From Candidatus Auribacterota bacterium (GTDB lineage Bacteria > Auribacterota > JAFGBW01 > JAFGJP01): 64,000 nucleotides of DNA. Under the pieces are notes generated by a model. The model was given only the letters and a program-made list of their open reading frames with translations. It was not told the DNA's origin and did not search any database. This document shows, piece by piece, positions 33,120 through 42,635 of this stretch (its first letter is position 1; every line of letters begins with the position of its first letter). The position numbers and the translations under genes were made by a program. The stretch covers positions 1 to 64,000 of the forward strand of contig JAGLFH010000062.1 in the NCBI GenBank assembly GCA_023144635.1, given 5' to 3'.

Positions 33120-36100
33120 ATGTCTAGACAAATGGTCCCGCACGATGGAAACAGCGCTGTGGCTCATGTAGCCCATTCAATAAATGAAGTCATTGCTATT
33201 TATCCTATTACCCCTTCTTCACCCATGGGTGAAATTGCGGATGCAAAATCAGCTGCAGGACAAAAAAATATTTGGGGAACTATTCCAGTTGTTGCCGAAC
33301 TTCAATCAGAAGGCGGTGCCTCGGGTGCCGTACATGGAGCACTTACTACAGGTGCACTTGCAACAACATTCACAGCTTCACAGGGTCTTCTTCTTATGCT
33401 TCCAAATATGTACAAGATCGCGGGAGAGTTGACTTCTGCTGTTTTTCATGTTTCAGCCCGCTCTCTTGCATGTCAGGCTTTATCTATCTTTGGAGATCAT
33501 TCTGATGTCATGGCTGCAAGGCAAACAGGTTTTGGTCTTCTGGCTTCAAACAGTGTTCAGCAAGCTATGGATTTTGCCCTAATATCTCAAGCAATTACAC
33601 TAGAATCACGCATTCCCTTTATTCACTTTTTTGAAGGGTTCAGAGTCTCTCATGAAATTCAGAAAATTGAAGAACTTACTTACGAAGATATGAAAGAAAT
33701 GATTGATGACAATCTCGTTAGAGAACATAGAAAAAGAGGCCTAAACCCGGATAGTCCTGCTATTAGAGGCACATCTCAGAACCCGGATGTATATTTTCAA
33801 GGTCGTGAAACAGTAAATAAATATTACAAGGCATGTCCTGCCATTGTTCAAAAACAAATGGATAAATTTGCCAAGCTTACAGGAAGACAGTATCACCTTT
33901 TTGATTATTACGGACACGAACAAGCAGAAAAAATTATTATTATTATCGGTTGCGGAGGAGAAACTGTACAGGAAACCGTTGAATATCTCAATGCCAAGGG
34001 AGAAAAACTAGGTGTTATTAAAGTACATCTCTATCGTCCTTTTGATGTAGAAGCTTTTTCAAAAGCCGTTCCTGCCACAGCGACAAAAATAGCTGTCCTT
34101 GATAGGACTAAGGAACCGGGCAGCATAGGCGAGCCACTATATGGAGACATAAGAACAGCTGTCGGTGAAGCTATGCACAACAAATGGATAGCCTTTAAAG
34201 ATTGGCCTGTCATAGTAGGCGGCAGATATGGACTGGGATCATCTGAATTCACACCTGCCATGGTCAAAGGTGTTTTTGATAACCTAAATCAGGATAACCC
34301 AAAGAATCATTTCGTTGTCGGAATTGTTGATGACGTCACAGATTCCACACTTGATTTTGACCCTGCTTTTAGCGTTGAAGACGAAGGAACGTACCGTGCA
34401 ATGTTCTATGGGCTAGGATCTGACGGAACAGTAGGCGCAAACAAAAATTCTATCAAGATAATTGGAGAAAAAACAGACAACTATGCTCAAGGATATTTTG
34501 TCTATGATTCAAAAAAAGCCGGTGCTATAACAATATCTCACTTAAGATTCGGGAAGAAAAATATTCAGAGACCTTATCTCATATCAACAGCTCAGTTTCT
34601 GGCGTGCCACAACTGGTCTTTCCTTGAAAAATATAATATGTTGAAAAACGTCATACATGAAGGTATCTTCCTTCTCAATTCTCCTTATGATAAGGAAACT
34701 GTATGGAAGGAACTCCCATGCAAAGTACAGAAACAGATAATCGATAAAAAATTAAAGTTTTATGTCATCGATGCCATAAAAATAGCTGAGGAGATCGGAC
34801 TCGGTGCACGTATTAATACAATAATGCAGACAGCTTTTTTCAAAATTTCACAGATAATGGATGAAAATACAGCTATTGACTACATCAAAGAAGCTATTAA
34901 AAAAACTTATGGCAAAAAAGGTGACAAAATCGTTCAGATGAACTTTGAATCTGTTGATAAAACTATAGAGAATATTCAGGAAGTATCTATTGGTTCAACA
35001 TCTGAAGGCTGCATAGAAAAGAAATCTGTTGTTCCGGACGATGCACCGGAATTTGTCAAAAATGTTACTGCAACTCTCATGCGCAACGAAGGAGACACTA
35101 TCAAAGTCTCTCAGATGCCTGCAGACGGAACATGGCCTACAGGAACAACACAGTATGAAAAGCGCAATATTGCTGTTAATGTTCCTGTGTGGAATCAGGA
35201 TACATGTATTCAGTGCGGAAGATGTTCTGTAGCCTGTCCTCATGCTGTCATACGGGTCAAGATGTATAAAGAAGACGCTCTTAATAATGCACCGAAAGAT
35301 TTTAAATCTACAGCACCAAAAGGCGTAAAAGGAGCAGAAGGATTAAAATATACGCTTCAGATCTCACCGGAAGACTGTACCGGCTGCGGCGCATGCGTAG
35401 AATCTTGTCCTGCAAAGCAGAAAGAAGCTCTTAAAATGGAAGTAAAGCTTCCCATACTGGAAAGAGAAAAAACGAATTTTCAGTTTTTTAACAGCCTGGA
35501 ATGGACTGACGCACCACTTGTCAATAAAACAACTATCAAAGGCATGCAGTTTGTAAAACCGCTTTTTGAGTTCAGCGGTGCATGTGCAGGATGCGGTGAA
35601 ACTCCTAACGTAAAACTGCTTACAGGTCTTTTTGGCGATAGAGCTCTTATAGCTAATGCTACAGGCTGCTCTTCTATTTACGGAGGAAATCTTCCTACTA
35701 CACCTTACACAACTCGTAAAGACGGACGCGGCCCTGTATGGAACAACAGTCTTTTTGAAGATGCTGCTGAACTTGCTTACGGCATGAAGCTGACTGTTGA
35801 TAAATTCACGGAATATGCTTTTGAACTTTTGGAAAAACTAGGAAAAGATGCAGATGAGAATGCAAAAGGACTCATAGCAGAAATAAAGTCCTCCGAGCAA
35901 TTAGATCAAGACGAGATAGAAAAACAAAGAGAAAGAGTTGCAAAACTGATCGAGTATGTAAAATCAAGCAGCTTTTCCGATAAAGAAAATTTCTTAAGCG
36001 TAACAGATTATCTTGTAAAAAAATCTGTCTGGGGTCTTGGTGGTGACGGCTGGGCTTACGATATCGGCTACGGCGGTCTTGATCATGTGCTTGCCAGCGG

Positions 36101-36680
36101 AAAGAACATCAACCTCATGGTTCTTGATACAGAAGTCTATTCCAACACAGGTGGACAGGCTTCTAAAGCGACCCCTCGAGGCGCTGTAGCAAAATTTGCC
36201 GCATCTGGTAAAACTATTGCTAAAAAAGATCTCGGAATGATCTACATAACTTACGGTTATGTTTATGTTGCACGCATTGCCATGGGTGCAGATCCTAACC
36301 AGGCTTTAAAAGCAATAATTGAAGCAGAAAGATATAATGGTCCTTCTCTTATTATCACATACACACACTGTATTGCTCATGGTTATAATCTTGTAAATGG
36401 AGCAGATCAGCAGAAAAAAGCAGTTGCATCAGGTTACTGGCCTCTTTACAGGTACAATCCAGACCTTGCTGATCAGGGAAAAAATCCTCTACAGCTTGAC
36501 AGCAAAGATCCATCAATATCTCTAATGGAATATATAGAAATTGAAAACCGTTATAAGGTTCTTCAGAAGACACAGCCGGAAGTAGCTGAAAAGCTTATGA
36601 AAGAAGCACAAAATGATGTAACAAAAAGGTTTAATCTTTATAAACAGCTTGCAAGTCTGGATTACACTAAAACAAGCTGA
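33120..36680 (+). CDS. nifJ: Pyruvate:ferredoxin (flavodoxin) oxidoreductase
   Basis: The 1186-aa protein is the single-chain homodimeric PFOR, about the normal length. It opens with HVAHSINEVIAIYPITPSSPMGE. The 2[4Fe-4S] ferredoxin-like domain has CIQCGRCSVACP (about 695) and CTGCGACVESCP (about 752). The third cluster and TPP domain are seen in CAGCGETP (about 821), GDGWAYDIGYGGLDHVLASG (about 974) and VYSNTGGQ (about 1006). It oxidises pyruvate with CoA to acetyl-CoA, CO2 and reduced ferredoxin or flavodoxin in the cytoplasm, the central entry of anaerobic pyruvate metabolism. It is monocistronic with its own promoter and a strong terminator. Codon-level composition matches the surroundings. 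It could also serve pyruvate synthesis in the reverse direction. Confidence 0.97.
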   Translation: MSRQMVPHDGNSAVAHVAHSINEVIAIYPITPSSPMGEIADAKSAAGQKNIWGTIPVVAELQSEGGASGAVHGALTTGALATTFTASQGLLLMLPNMYKIAGELTSAVFHVSARSLACQALSIFGDHSDVMAARQTGFGLLASNSVQQAMDFALISQAITLESRIPFIHFFEGFRVSHEIQKIEELTYEDMKEMIDDNLVREHRKRGLNPDSPAIRGTSQNPDVYFQGRETVNKYYKACPAIVQKQMDKFAKLTGRQYHLFDYYGHEQAEKIIIIIGCGGETVQETVEYLNAKGEKLGVIKVHLYRPFDVEAFSKAVPATATKIAVLDRTKEPGSIGEPLYGDIRTAVGEAMHNKWIAFKDWPVIVGGRYGLGSSEFTPAMVKGVFDNLNQDNPKNHFVVGIVDDVTDSTLDFDPAFSVEDEGTYRAMFYGLGSDGTVGANKNSIKIIGEKTDNYAQGYFVYDSKKAGAITISHLRFGKKNIQRPYLISTAQFLACHNWSFLEKYNMLKNVIHEGIFLLNSPYDKETVWKELPCKVQKQIIDKKLKFYVIDAIKIAEEIGLGARINTIMQTAFFKISQIMDENTAIDYIKEAIKKTYGKKGDKIVQMNFESVDKTIENIQEVSIGSTSEGCIEKKSVVPDDAPEFVKNVTATLMRNEGDTIKVSQMPADGTWPTGTTQYEKRNIAVNVPVWNQDTCIQCGRCSVACPHAVIRVKMYKEDALNNAPKDFKSTAPKGVKGAEGLKYTLQISPEDCTGCGACVESCPAKQKEALKMEVKLPILEREKTNFQFFNSLEWTDAPLVNKTTIKGMQFVKPLFEFSGACAGCGETPNVKLLTGLFGDRALIANATGCSSIYGGNLPTTPYTTRKDGRGPVWNNSLFEDAAELAYGMKLTVDKFTEYAFELLEKLGKDADENAKGLIAEIKSSEQLDQDEIEKQRERVAKLIEYVKSSSFSDKENFLSVTDYLVKKSVWGLGGDGWAYDIGYGGLDHVLASGKNINLMVLDTEVYSNTGGQASKATPRGAVAKFAASGKTIAKKDLGMIYITYGYVYVARIAMGADPNQALKAIIEAERYNGPSLIITYTHCIAHGYNLVNGADQQKKAVASGYWPLYRYNPDLADQGKNPLQLDSKDPSISLMEYIEIENRYKVLQKTQPEVAEKLMKEAQNDVTKRFNLYKQLASLDYTKTS

Positions 36681-36700
36681 TCTAAAAAACGCATAAAAAA

Positions 36701-36734
36701 AGGCAGAAAGTTTTTACTTTCTGCCTTTTTTTTT
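36701..36734 (+). terminator. Rho-independent terminator of PFOR
   Basis: GGCAGAAAG - 6-nt loop - CTTTCTGCC followed by nine T, 21 bp after the stop codon. Confidence 0.92.
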
Positions 36735-36892
36735 ACTACCTATACCGTCAATTCTTTAAAATTCATATTATAATATTATGCTCTCTTTTAGATGATTATA
36801 AGTACTTCTGAAGTCATCAGATAAGGTTTAGCCTAAGATATATTTTTTTGAGGATAAAGGATGAGGTTATTTGAGTGTGTTTTAAAACCTAA

Positions 36893-37270
36893 CTACATAA
36901 CAGTTGTAATTAATAATGCTATTAGTGAAACTATACCTGTAAAAAATAAGATCTTGTGTGTCTTTATATAAATGCCCTTATAAGGTTCTTCAGTTATCCT
37001 TTTCTTTTTGTATGCGGTAATAACAGCCCCTTCAAAACTAAGCAGAAAAATAAAGAACAGTAATATTTGTCTTGAAAAATAATACTCTCCGCATTCAAGC
37101 TCTATACCATAATAAACAGCTTCGGGATAAAAAATAGATATTAAAAGAAAAAACATATAAAAGACCGTGAGATATATCATGTTCTGAGGTCTTCTTTTGC
37201 AAATGGGGCAAACCATTAGATATATAAATGGACTGATTATTAACAACAATATAAATAATATTATTATCAT
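36893..37270 (-). CDS. Small multi-pass membrane protein
   Basis: The 125-aa protein has four hydrophobic segments (about 1-20, 32-48, 66-86, 105-123) and a short N-terminal cysteine pair, CPICKRRP, just after the first segment. I recognise no family. It begins 5 bp after the stop of the acyltransferase-like gene, so it is the third gene of a leftward group with that gene and the TerB gene. A membrane-embedded accessory role in lipid or envelope metabolism is possible from context only. No terminator is evident after it. Confidence 0.55.
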   Translation of the reverse strand: MIIILFILLLIISPFIYLMVCPICKRRPQNMIYLTVFYMFFLLISIFYPEAVYYGIELECGEYYFSRQILLFFIFLLSFEGAVITAYKKKRITEEPYKGIYIKTHKILFFTGIVSLIALLITTVM

Positions 37271-37275
37271 CTTAT

Positions 37276-37989
37276 TTATTTTTCACTATTTCTTAGAATA
37301 ATTCTATCAGACTCTTTGGTCCATTCCAATAATATACGGTCTAATTCTTCACTAGTAAGCTTTTTATCTTCTTCTTTAAAAATAATTGGTTTACCAATTG
37401 AAACCATACATTTTGAAAAAGGTTTCGGGAAAATATATTTGCACCATGTCTTTTCAATTATCCATACATTTTTTGCTGTTGTTGCTACAGGTACTACCGG
37501 ATATCCTAATTTTTCTGATAAAAAAAGTATACCCGGCTTTGACCTATATATCGGCCCTCTTGGGCCGTCAACGGCAAAAGCTCCGGAATGTCCATCGGCA
37601 ATCGCTTTTTTCATGTGAAGTAACGCTTCAACACCTTTTCTTTTACTTGACCCTCTAACTATCTTATATCCAAACCTTTTAAGTATTTTTGTCTGTATTT
37701 CACCTGCCCAGCTAACATCTGTCATAATACAAATTTTCCAATCACTAAAATTTACGTTGAGAAGAAATTGCCTGCCATGCCAGAATGCATAACAGACCTT
37801 TGTGCGATCTATTTTTAAAAAATCCGGATGATAGTATACTTTTATTTTTAGCGTCTTATTATAAATATAGATTATAAGATAAGCTAACAAGGAAACAATA
37901 TATGTAAAAAATGACGAATAAGTTATCTTACGTCTAATTTTTTTAAGTTTTAAACGTAACGTTTCTTTTTTTTCCTGATTGTTTTCCAT
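37276..37989 (-). CDS. Lysophospholipid acyltransferase-like protein (DUF374)
   Basis: The 237-aa protein has one N-terminal membrane segment (FTYIVSLLAYLIIYIYN) and then the DUF374/LPLAT pattern: VCYAFWHGRQFLL (the H in the HX4D-like catalytic region), MTDVSWAGEIQTKILKRFGYKIVRGSSKRKGVEALLHM, AFAVDGPRGPIYRSKPGILFLSEKLGYPVVPVATTA and SIGKPI. DUF374 members are related to LpxL/PlsC acyltransferases and are thought to acylate lipid A or other envelope lipids. It is cotranscribed with the TerB-like gene upstream (12-bp gap) and the small membrane protein downstream (5-bp gap). The acyl acceptor is unknown. Confidence 0.85.
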   Translation of the reverse strand: MENNQEKKETLRLKLKKIRRKITYSSFFTYIVSLLAYLIIYIYNKTLKIKVYYHPDFLKIDRTKVCYAFWHGRQFLLNVNFSDWKICIMTDVSWAGEIQTKILKRFGYKIVRGSSKRKGVEALLHMKKAIADGHSGAFAVDGPRGPIYRSKPGILFLSEKLGYPVVPVATTAKNVWIIEKTWCKYIFPKPFSKCMVSIGKPIIFKEEDKKLTSEELDRILLEWTKESDRIILRNSEK

Positions 37990-38001
37990 AATATAAACTT
38001 T

Positions 38002-38910
38002 TTATTTATCAATAACGAGAAGTTTTGCTGCTATAAAATCTTTATGGCTGAGTTTTAATGCATTAGATATTTTTCTTATTTCTTCTGTTTCATCGTATGA
38101 AACTTCATCTGCAGCTGCAACTAAAAAAAGGATTTCCAAAAAAAGGATTCTCTCCTCTACAGTTGTAACTTCATAAAAGCTTCTGGTCAATCTGTAATAA
38201 TCAAGTCCAATAATTACGTTTGAAAGACTAATTTGGGTTATCAATAATGCTTCTTCATCAGATAATTTATAATGATCGATCAAAATCTTATTTATTATCT
38301 TTTTTTCATCATCTGTTATATCCTTGTCGACCCAGGCAATTCTTGCCATTAAACCTGCTGTAAGACAAAGCTTTTTTATTTTACTTTCAGGAATATTTAT
38401 TTTAATTCCTTTAGATGCAAGATCTGTCACAAGGGAATAATAAATCTTGTTCTTTATAAAATCTTCTATTCTCTCTTCTCTGTTAGGTCCTGACATAACA
38501 CTTTTTCTGCGGCTATTTACTGCTTTTTTCATGATATCTGTTATAAAAGGAATTATGCCCGTTTGTTTTTTATCTAGAACTGATCTGACATCATTAAGAA
38601 GTTTTGATTCATTATCAGTCACTTTTCCATCGGCATTAACAAGAGAGTCAAGTGCACCTATAACGATATCTTTATCCTTTTCTGATTTTATATTATCCAC
38701 AAGAGCCTTTATCAGCCTTTCACGCTCCTCTGCTTCCACAGGAGAATCAATATAAATGGATAATTGGGTCCAATCTTTACCTGTTATACCTGGCAGATTA
38801 AAAATAAGATCTTTTAGAGAATTTATTTCATCATTGCTGATATTTCCATCAACCCAGGAAGCTGCAATTATTACTTTTGCCAAGTTTATCATAAAATCTT
38901 TTTCTGACAT
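38002..38910 (-). CDS. Double TerB-domain protein
   Basis: The 302-aa soluble helical protein holds two TerB-like domains. The first (about 5-125) has IIAASWVDGNISNDEINSLKDLI and SLVNADGKVTDNESKLLNDVRSVL. The second (about 180-300) has ARIAWVDKDITDDEKKIINKIL and LVAAADEVSYDETEEIRKIS. The acidic 'A-DG-i---E' loops bind metal in TerB structures. TerB domains occur in membrane-associated stress and phage-defence contexts and in lipid-linked operons. Here the gene leads a group with an LPLAT-like acyltransferase and a membrane protein, favouring an envelope role. No other ter genes are present in the window. Confidence 0.8.
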   Translation of the reverse strand: MSEKDFMINLAKVIIAASWVDGNISNDEINSLKDLIFNLPGITGKDWTQLSIYIDSPVEAEERERLIKALVDNIKSEKDKDIVIGALDSLVNADGKVTDNESKLLNDVRSVLDKKQTGIIPFITDIMKKAVNSRRKSVMSGPNREERIEDFIKNKIYYSLVTDLASKGIKINIPESKIKKLCLTAGLMARIAWVDKDITDDEKKIINKILIDHYKLSDEEALLITQISLSNVIIGLDYYRLTRSFYEVTTVEERILFLEILFLVAAADEVSYDETEEIRKISNALKLSHKDFIAAKLLVIDK

Positions 38911-39437
38911 TATAAGTCCTTTGCTTTTATCTATTATTGTTTTTAAAGGTAAATAAATTTATTATAACGCTTATTGTGCTATAGTCAAGCACCCGCATAT
39001 TTCGCAGCGCTTTGAAATATTAAGTAATTTGATAACTCAGTATTGGCCAATGAATCAAAAACTAATAAAGAAAATTATATACTTCATAAACACAGCCACA
39101 AAGAGAAACAGACAGTTCTCTTATTTTCAAAAAAAGAAAATAAGAAAATAAAAAATGAGTCCTCCCAACAATATGGCGGATCTTCGATAGGGTACAGCGC
39201 CGCTTGACTGCGCCCTTCTAAAACGTAAAATATTTGTAATTTTGCTTTTATTTGATTTTTTGAATATATAAAATCCACCCCGTAGGTGAAACTTGTTTTT
39301 CTCCTGCGGGGTGGCATCATCCGTCGTCCATCATCACTCGTCTTCTTACTCTGTTTTTTATCTGAATGGACTATCGATTCTCATGCTTTTTACTCACCTA
39401 TCACAACCCACCATCACAACTGCTTTTCCCTTCCGTG
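38911..39437. repeat. Intergenic repeat island
   Basis: About 530 bp without a credible gene. It carries the inverted copy of the CCCTATCGAAGATCCGCCAT...TTGTTGGGAGGAC element (39159-39192), a hairpin CCACCCCG-N24-CGGGGTGG (39275-39314), and TTTTTCCGTGGTTAATTTTAT-like sequence that runs into the 3' end of the lipase gene. Confidence 0.65.
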
Positions 39438-40232
39438 TCATTTCTGTGTTTTTCCGTGGTTAATTTTATCTTTTTTATTTTTTTTAAACATTCCATTTCT
39501 AAAAAAGTGATCAACCTGATCCTGTACTTTTTTATCATTCATAATAAATGTGTGGGTGCTGTGCACTTTAATAAAATCTTTCATACCGCTTACTTTTGCT
39601 CTTTCTACAGATACTGCACCATCATCCTCGCCAGGTATCTTTGAAGAAAGAAAAGGTAAAACGCTTTTATTTCCTGCTATAACACCAAGGTCAAACTGGA
39701 CATTACCTAATGCCATAGGAATACTGTCCGGATCCGTTCCAAGCTGCCATGCAGTTGGTCCGGCAATCCATTTACAGAAAGTTTTATTTTTCAGCCAGTC
39801 GGCTATTTCACTTCCCTTATTCGGCGGCGCGAGCATTACAACACGACCCGTTCTTTTATTTTTTTTGTCCTTTAAATAATATCTTACAACAATGCCTCCA
39901 AGAGAATGAGTTACAAAGTTTATTTTTTTATTTGTATCTTTACACTCATCTTTTATTACTTTGTCTAATTTTATAGATACTTTATCAATATCATGAATGA
40001 CAGAAGCATAACCAAAATTTATAACAATATATCCTTTTTCATTAAGATACTTCTCCATTTTTTTCATAGAAATAGATGTTCTTCCAAGACCATGAAGTAA
40101 AACAACATATTCCTTTGATTCGCTATTTGCATTTTTGCTCGTTTGACTGCATGAAGAATATTTCCATACAGATAATGAAAAAACCGCGATTATTGTAATA
40201 GTTAACAATATTAGTTTTTTATTTCTTTTCAT
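39438..40232 (-). CDS. Lipase-like alpha/beta hydrolase, exported
   Basis: The 264-aa protein has an N-terminal signal or anchor (LILLTITIIAVFSLSVWKYSSC). The catalytic Ser lies in FVTHSLGGIVVRYYL (THSLGG), with the oxyanion strand VVLLHGLGRTS, an Asp in EDDGAVSVERAK and a His in KVHSTHTFIM. It resembles PGAP1/EstA-like triacylglycerol lipases. The final residues (KDKINHGKTQK) are encoded by the edge of a dispersed repeat, so the original C-terminus may have differed. It starts 41 bp after the epimerase gene with GGAGAG upstream. There is no terminator between them, so it may be the ninth gene of the MarR-headed operon and act on the lipid made there. Confidence 0.82.
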   Translation of the reverse strand: MKRNKKLILLTITIIAVFSLSVWKYSSCSQTSKNANSESKEYVVLLHGLGRTSISMKKMEKYLNEKGYIVINFGYASVIHDIDKVSIKLDKVIKDECKDTNKKINFVTHSLGGIVVRYYLKDKKNKRTGRVVMLAPPNKGSEIADWLKNKTFCKWIAGPTAWQLGTDPDSIPMALGNVQFDLGVIAGNKSVLPFLSSKIPGEDDGAVSVERAKVSGMKDFIKVHSTHTFIMNDKKVQDQVDHFFRNGMFKKNKKDKINHGKTQK

Positions 40233-40273
40233 TTTTCTCTCCTAAATTAATAATCACCTATTCTAGTCCTTTT

Positions 40274-41308
40274 TTAAACACAATGTTGTTTCATTAAAAG
40301 AACAGCCTGCTTGCGTGTTACAATATTCTCATTGTTTTTTTGAAAAATATCCTCCATTTTTTTACTGCTGAAATCAAGGTTTTTAGAAACTGAAAACAAT
40401 CCATAAAAAGAAGGCTCGTAAATCGGATACATCATGTTAAATATATTTGAGATCAAAGAACTTATTGTTCCCGCAAACCATCCTAAAATAAAAGGAAGTG
40501 TGACGCTTTTAATATTAGATCTCTTCGGAATAAATATATCTATTATCATCCTGTAATATTCATCGATCCCAGTTTTTTCTCTGTCAATAATATTAAAGGA
40601 TTCCCCGAGAGCATCTTCATCTTTTACAGCAAGATAGATCATGCGACTGACATTTTCTATATAAGCAAGAGGCCATCTGTTCTGTCCCCTCCATTTTCCA
40701 AAATGTATTATGAAAGGAGAACTGTTCAAATATTTTATAACCCTCGGCAAAATAGTTCTATCATCAGGCCCCCAAACGGCCGCAGGCCTAATAATTACAT
40801 ACCTATTCTTTTGAAGCTTTGATCTTATATAAGCCTCAGCTTTGATCTTATATTCCGGATAGGGATTTTTAAGATTATTCTCTAACGCTTCTGTTTCATC
40901 AGCATTTTCAAAATCCTTTATCCCATAGACATCCGTTGTAGAAATAAAAATAAGTTTATCTATTGAAAACCTCTCCAAACATTCCACAATGTTTTTTAAA
41001 CCGTTATAATTAGTCTTTTGGAATTCCCTATTATGCCCTATATCAGATGCACGTCCTGCGCAATGGACTACAGCCTTTATTTGTTTTTTATTAACATAAT
41101 GCTCAAGCACTGCTATTAATCCTTCTCTGCTTTCAATATCTCCATAAATAAGATCCATCTCATTATTCTTTCTAAATTTTTTAAATTCTTCAGGAACTTT
41201 CTTGTGTATTAAAGAGACTACTTTCCAGCCTCTCTTTATAAATTCTTTTGCACAGTTCTTTCCTATAAAGCCTGATGCCCCTGTAATAAGTACTCTTTTT
41301 TTATCCAT
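40274..41308 (-). CDS. NAD-dependent epimerase/dehydratase-type reductase in the amino-lipid cluster
   Basis: The 344-aa extended SDR has VLITGASGFIGKNCA (G10-G16), AVVHCAGRASDIG, LIFISTTDVYG and YPEYKIKAE (YxxxK catalytic pair). RPAAVWGPDDRTILPRV and RWPLAYIENV follow. A hydrophobic C-terminal stretch (LPFILGWFAGTISSLISNIF) suggests membrane contact, as in steroid/sphingoid-type dehydrogenases. It lies 26 bp after an alpha-oxoamine synthase. In known bacterial ceramide pathways (for example Caulobacter CerR) a reductase of this superfamily acts with serine palmitoyltransferase, so 3-keto reduction is a reasonable guess. Sugar epimerisation is the alternative. Confidence 0.85.
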   Translation of the reverse strand: MDKKRVLITGASGFIGKNCAKEFIKRGWKVVSLIHKKVPEEFKKFRKNNEMDLIYGDIESREGLIAVLEHYVNKKQIKAVVHCAGRASDIGHNREFQKTNYNGLKNIVECLERFSIDKLIFISTTDVYGIKDFENADETEALENNLKNPYPEYKIKAEAYIRSKLQKNRYVIIRPAAVWGPDDRTILPRVIKYLNSSPFIIHFGKWRGQNRWPLAYIENVSRMIYLAVKDEDALGESFNIIDREKTGIDEYYRMIIDIFIPKRSNIKSVTLPFILGWFAGTISSLISNIFNMMYPIYEPSFYGLFSVSKNLDFSSKKMEDIFQKNNENIVTRKQAVLLMKQHCV

Positions 41309-41334
41309 AACTTTTAACCGATCATAATTGTATG

Positions 41335-42612
41335 TTAAACTATTACTTTTTCTATTCTTCCTATATCTGCCAAAACTCTTAACACATAATCAAGGTCTTC
41401 TATAGAATGTCCCGCCATCATACTCATCCTCAAACGGCATCTTTTTTTTGCAACAGCAGGATAAGCAACAAAGTTCATAAAAATCCCTTTCTGATGAAGA
41501 TATTTTGTAATATTTTTCAATTTTGACTCATTTCCTATCATAATAGGAATTATTGCAGATCGTGTATCTCCTATATCAAACCCCAGAGCTTTTAGGTTTT
41601 TAATCATATAATTAATTTTTATCCACAGCTCTTTTCGAAGAGCCACATCTTTTTCAAGAATATTAAATACTTCAATAAGTCCTGCTATTACAGGAGCAGG
41701 GATAGATGTAGAAAAAAAATATGGTCTTGCATAATACCTTAAATAATCTATCATCTCTTTCGAACCTACTGCATATCCCCCTATAGCACCCGGAGCTTTA
41801 CTAAGAGTCCCTATAGTAATATCAATCTTTCCTTCCAGATCAAAATATTCTGCTGTACCTCTTCCATTAGGCCCTATAACACCAAGCGAATGTGCTTCAT
41901 CTACCATAACTCTTGCACCATAAAATCTGGCCAGTTCAAATATTTTATCAAGCGGAGCTATATCGCCATCCATAGAAAAAACCCCGTCTGTAATTATTAG
42001 CATCCCTCTTTGCTTATTTGAAAGTTTTTTTAAGATTTTCTCTAGATGATACATATTTCTGTGTGCATAATTATACATTTCTGCTTTAGATAGAAAACAG
42101 CCGTCAAATATAGATGCATGGTTAAACATATCATTAATGATCACATCTTTTTCCCTTACAATTCCTGAAATTGTACCTATGTTTGCAGCATAACCAGTTG
42201 GAAAGAGTATTGCATCTTCTGCTCTATAATATTTGGCTATTAACTCTTCGAGTTTCAAATGGAGATCTGTTGTTCCGGCAAAAAGAGATACTGCACCTGT
42301 TCCATATCCGTATTTTTTAGCAGCTTTAATGCTTGCTTTCACAACACGAGGGTTATATGTAAGTCCTAGATATGAATTTGAACCTAACATGATCATTTCC
42401 TTTTCAAGTCCGCTTAAAGGGTCAGCAATAGGAACACGCGTTTTACTTGCCGATAATAAAGGACGCCTGAAAAAGAAATTGCCATCACTCTCTTCTTTTT
42501 TTAGTACTGCCTGAAACTCTTTTGTCTTATGAAAAAGATCTGCGCTTGAAGTTTCATAACAATCTATCCAAGTTTTCTCTTTTTTTTCCATCAACAGTGT
42601 CTGATATGTCAT
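41335..42612 (-). CDS. Alpha-oxoamine synthase (serine palmitoyltransferase/KBL/BioF family)
   Basis: The 425-aa PLP enzyme shows GSNSYLGLTYNPRV (78-90), YGTGAVSLFAGTTDLHLKLEE, FPTGYAANIG, NDMFNHASIFDGCFLS (His165 stacks on PLP), MVDEAHSLGVIG (Asp238, His241) and IGTLSKAPGAIGGYAVG (Lys272, Schiff base). The family condenses an amino acid (Ser, Gly or Ala) with an acyl-CoA or acyl-ACP, releasing CO2. The ~45-residue N-terminal extension and the TLSKAPGAIGGY loop fit serine palmitoyltransferase-like or polyketide-type members better than BioF, and no biotin genes are nearby. Neighbouring lipid kinase and SDR genes support a lipid product. A good ribosome site (AAAAGGAG) precedes the ATG. Confidence 0.88.
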   Translation of the reverse strand: MTYQTLLMEKKEKTWIDCYETSSADLFHKTKEFQAVLKKEESDGNFFFRRPLLSASKTRVPIADPLSGLEKEMIMLGSNSYLGLTYNPRVVKASIKAAKKYGYGTGAVSLFAGTTDLHLKLEELIAKYYRAEDAILFPTGYAANIGTISGIVREKDVIINDMFNHASIFDGCFLSKAEMYNYAHRNMYHLEKILKKLSNKQRGMLIITDGVFSMDGDIAPLDKIFELARFYGARVMVDEAHSLGVIGPNGRGTAEYFDLEGKIDITIGTLSKAPGAIGGYAVGSKEMIDYLRYYARPYFFSTSIPAPVIAGLIEVFNILEKDVALRKELWIKINYMIKNLKALGFDIGDTRSAIIPIMIGNESKLKNITKYLHQKGIFMNFVAYPAVAKKRCRLRMSMMAGHSIEDLDYVLRVLADIGRIEKVIV

Positions 42613-42635
42613 AATAATTTCTCCTTTTAAGTTAG

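Noticed and set aside
41335-42612. Assignment of the oxoamine synthase as BioF (biotin synthesis)
   Set aside because: No bioA, bioB, bioD or bioC lies nearby, and the operon partners are lipid enzymes, so biotin synthesis is less likely, though not excluded.
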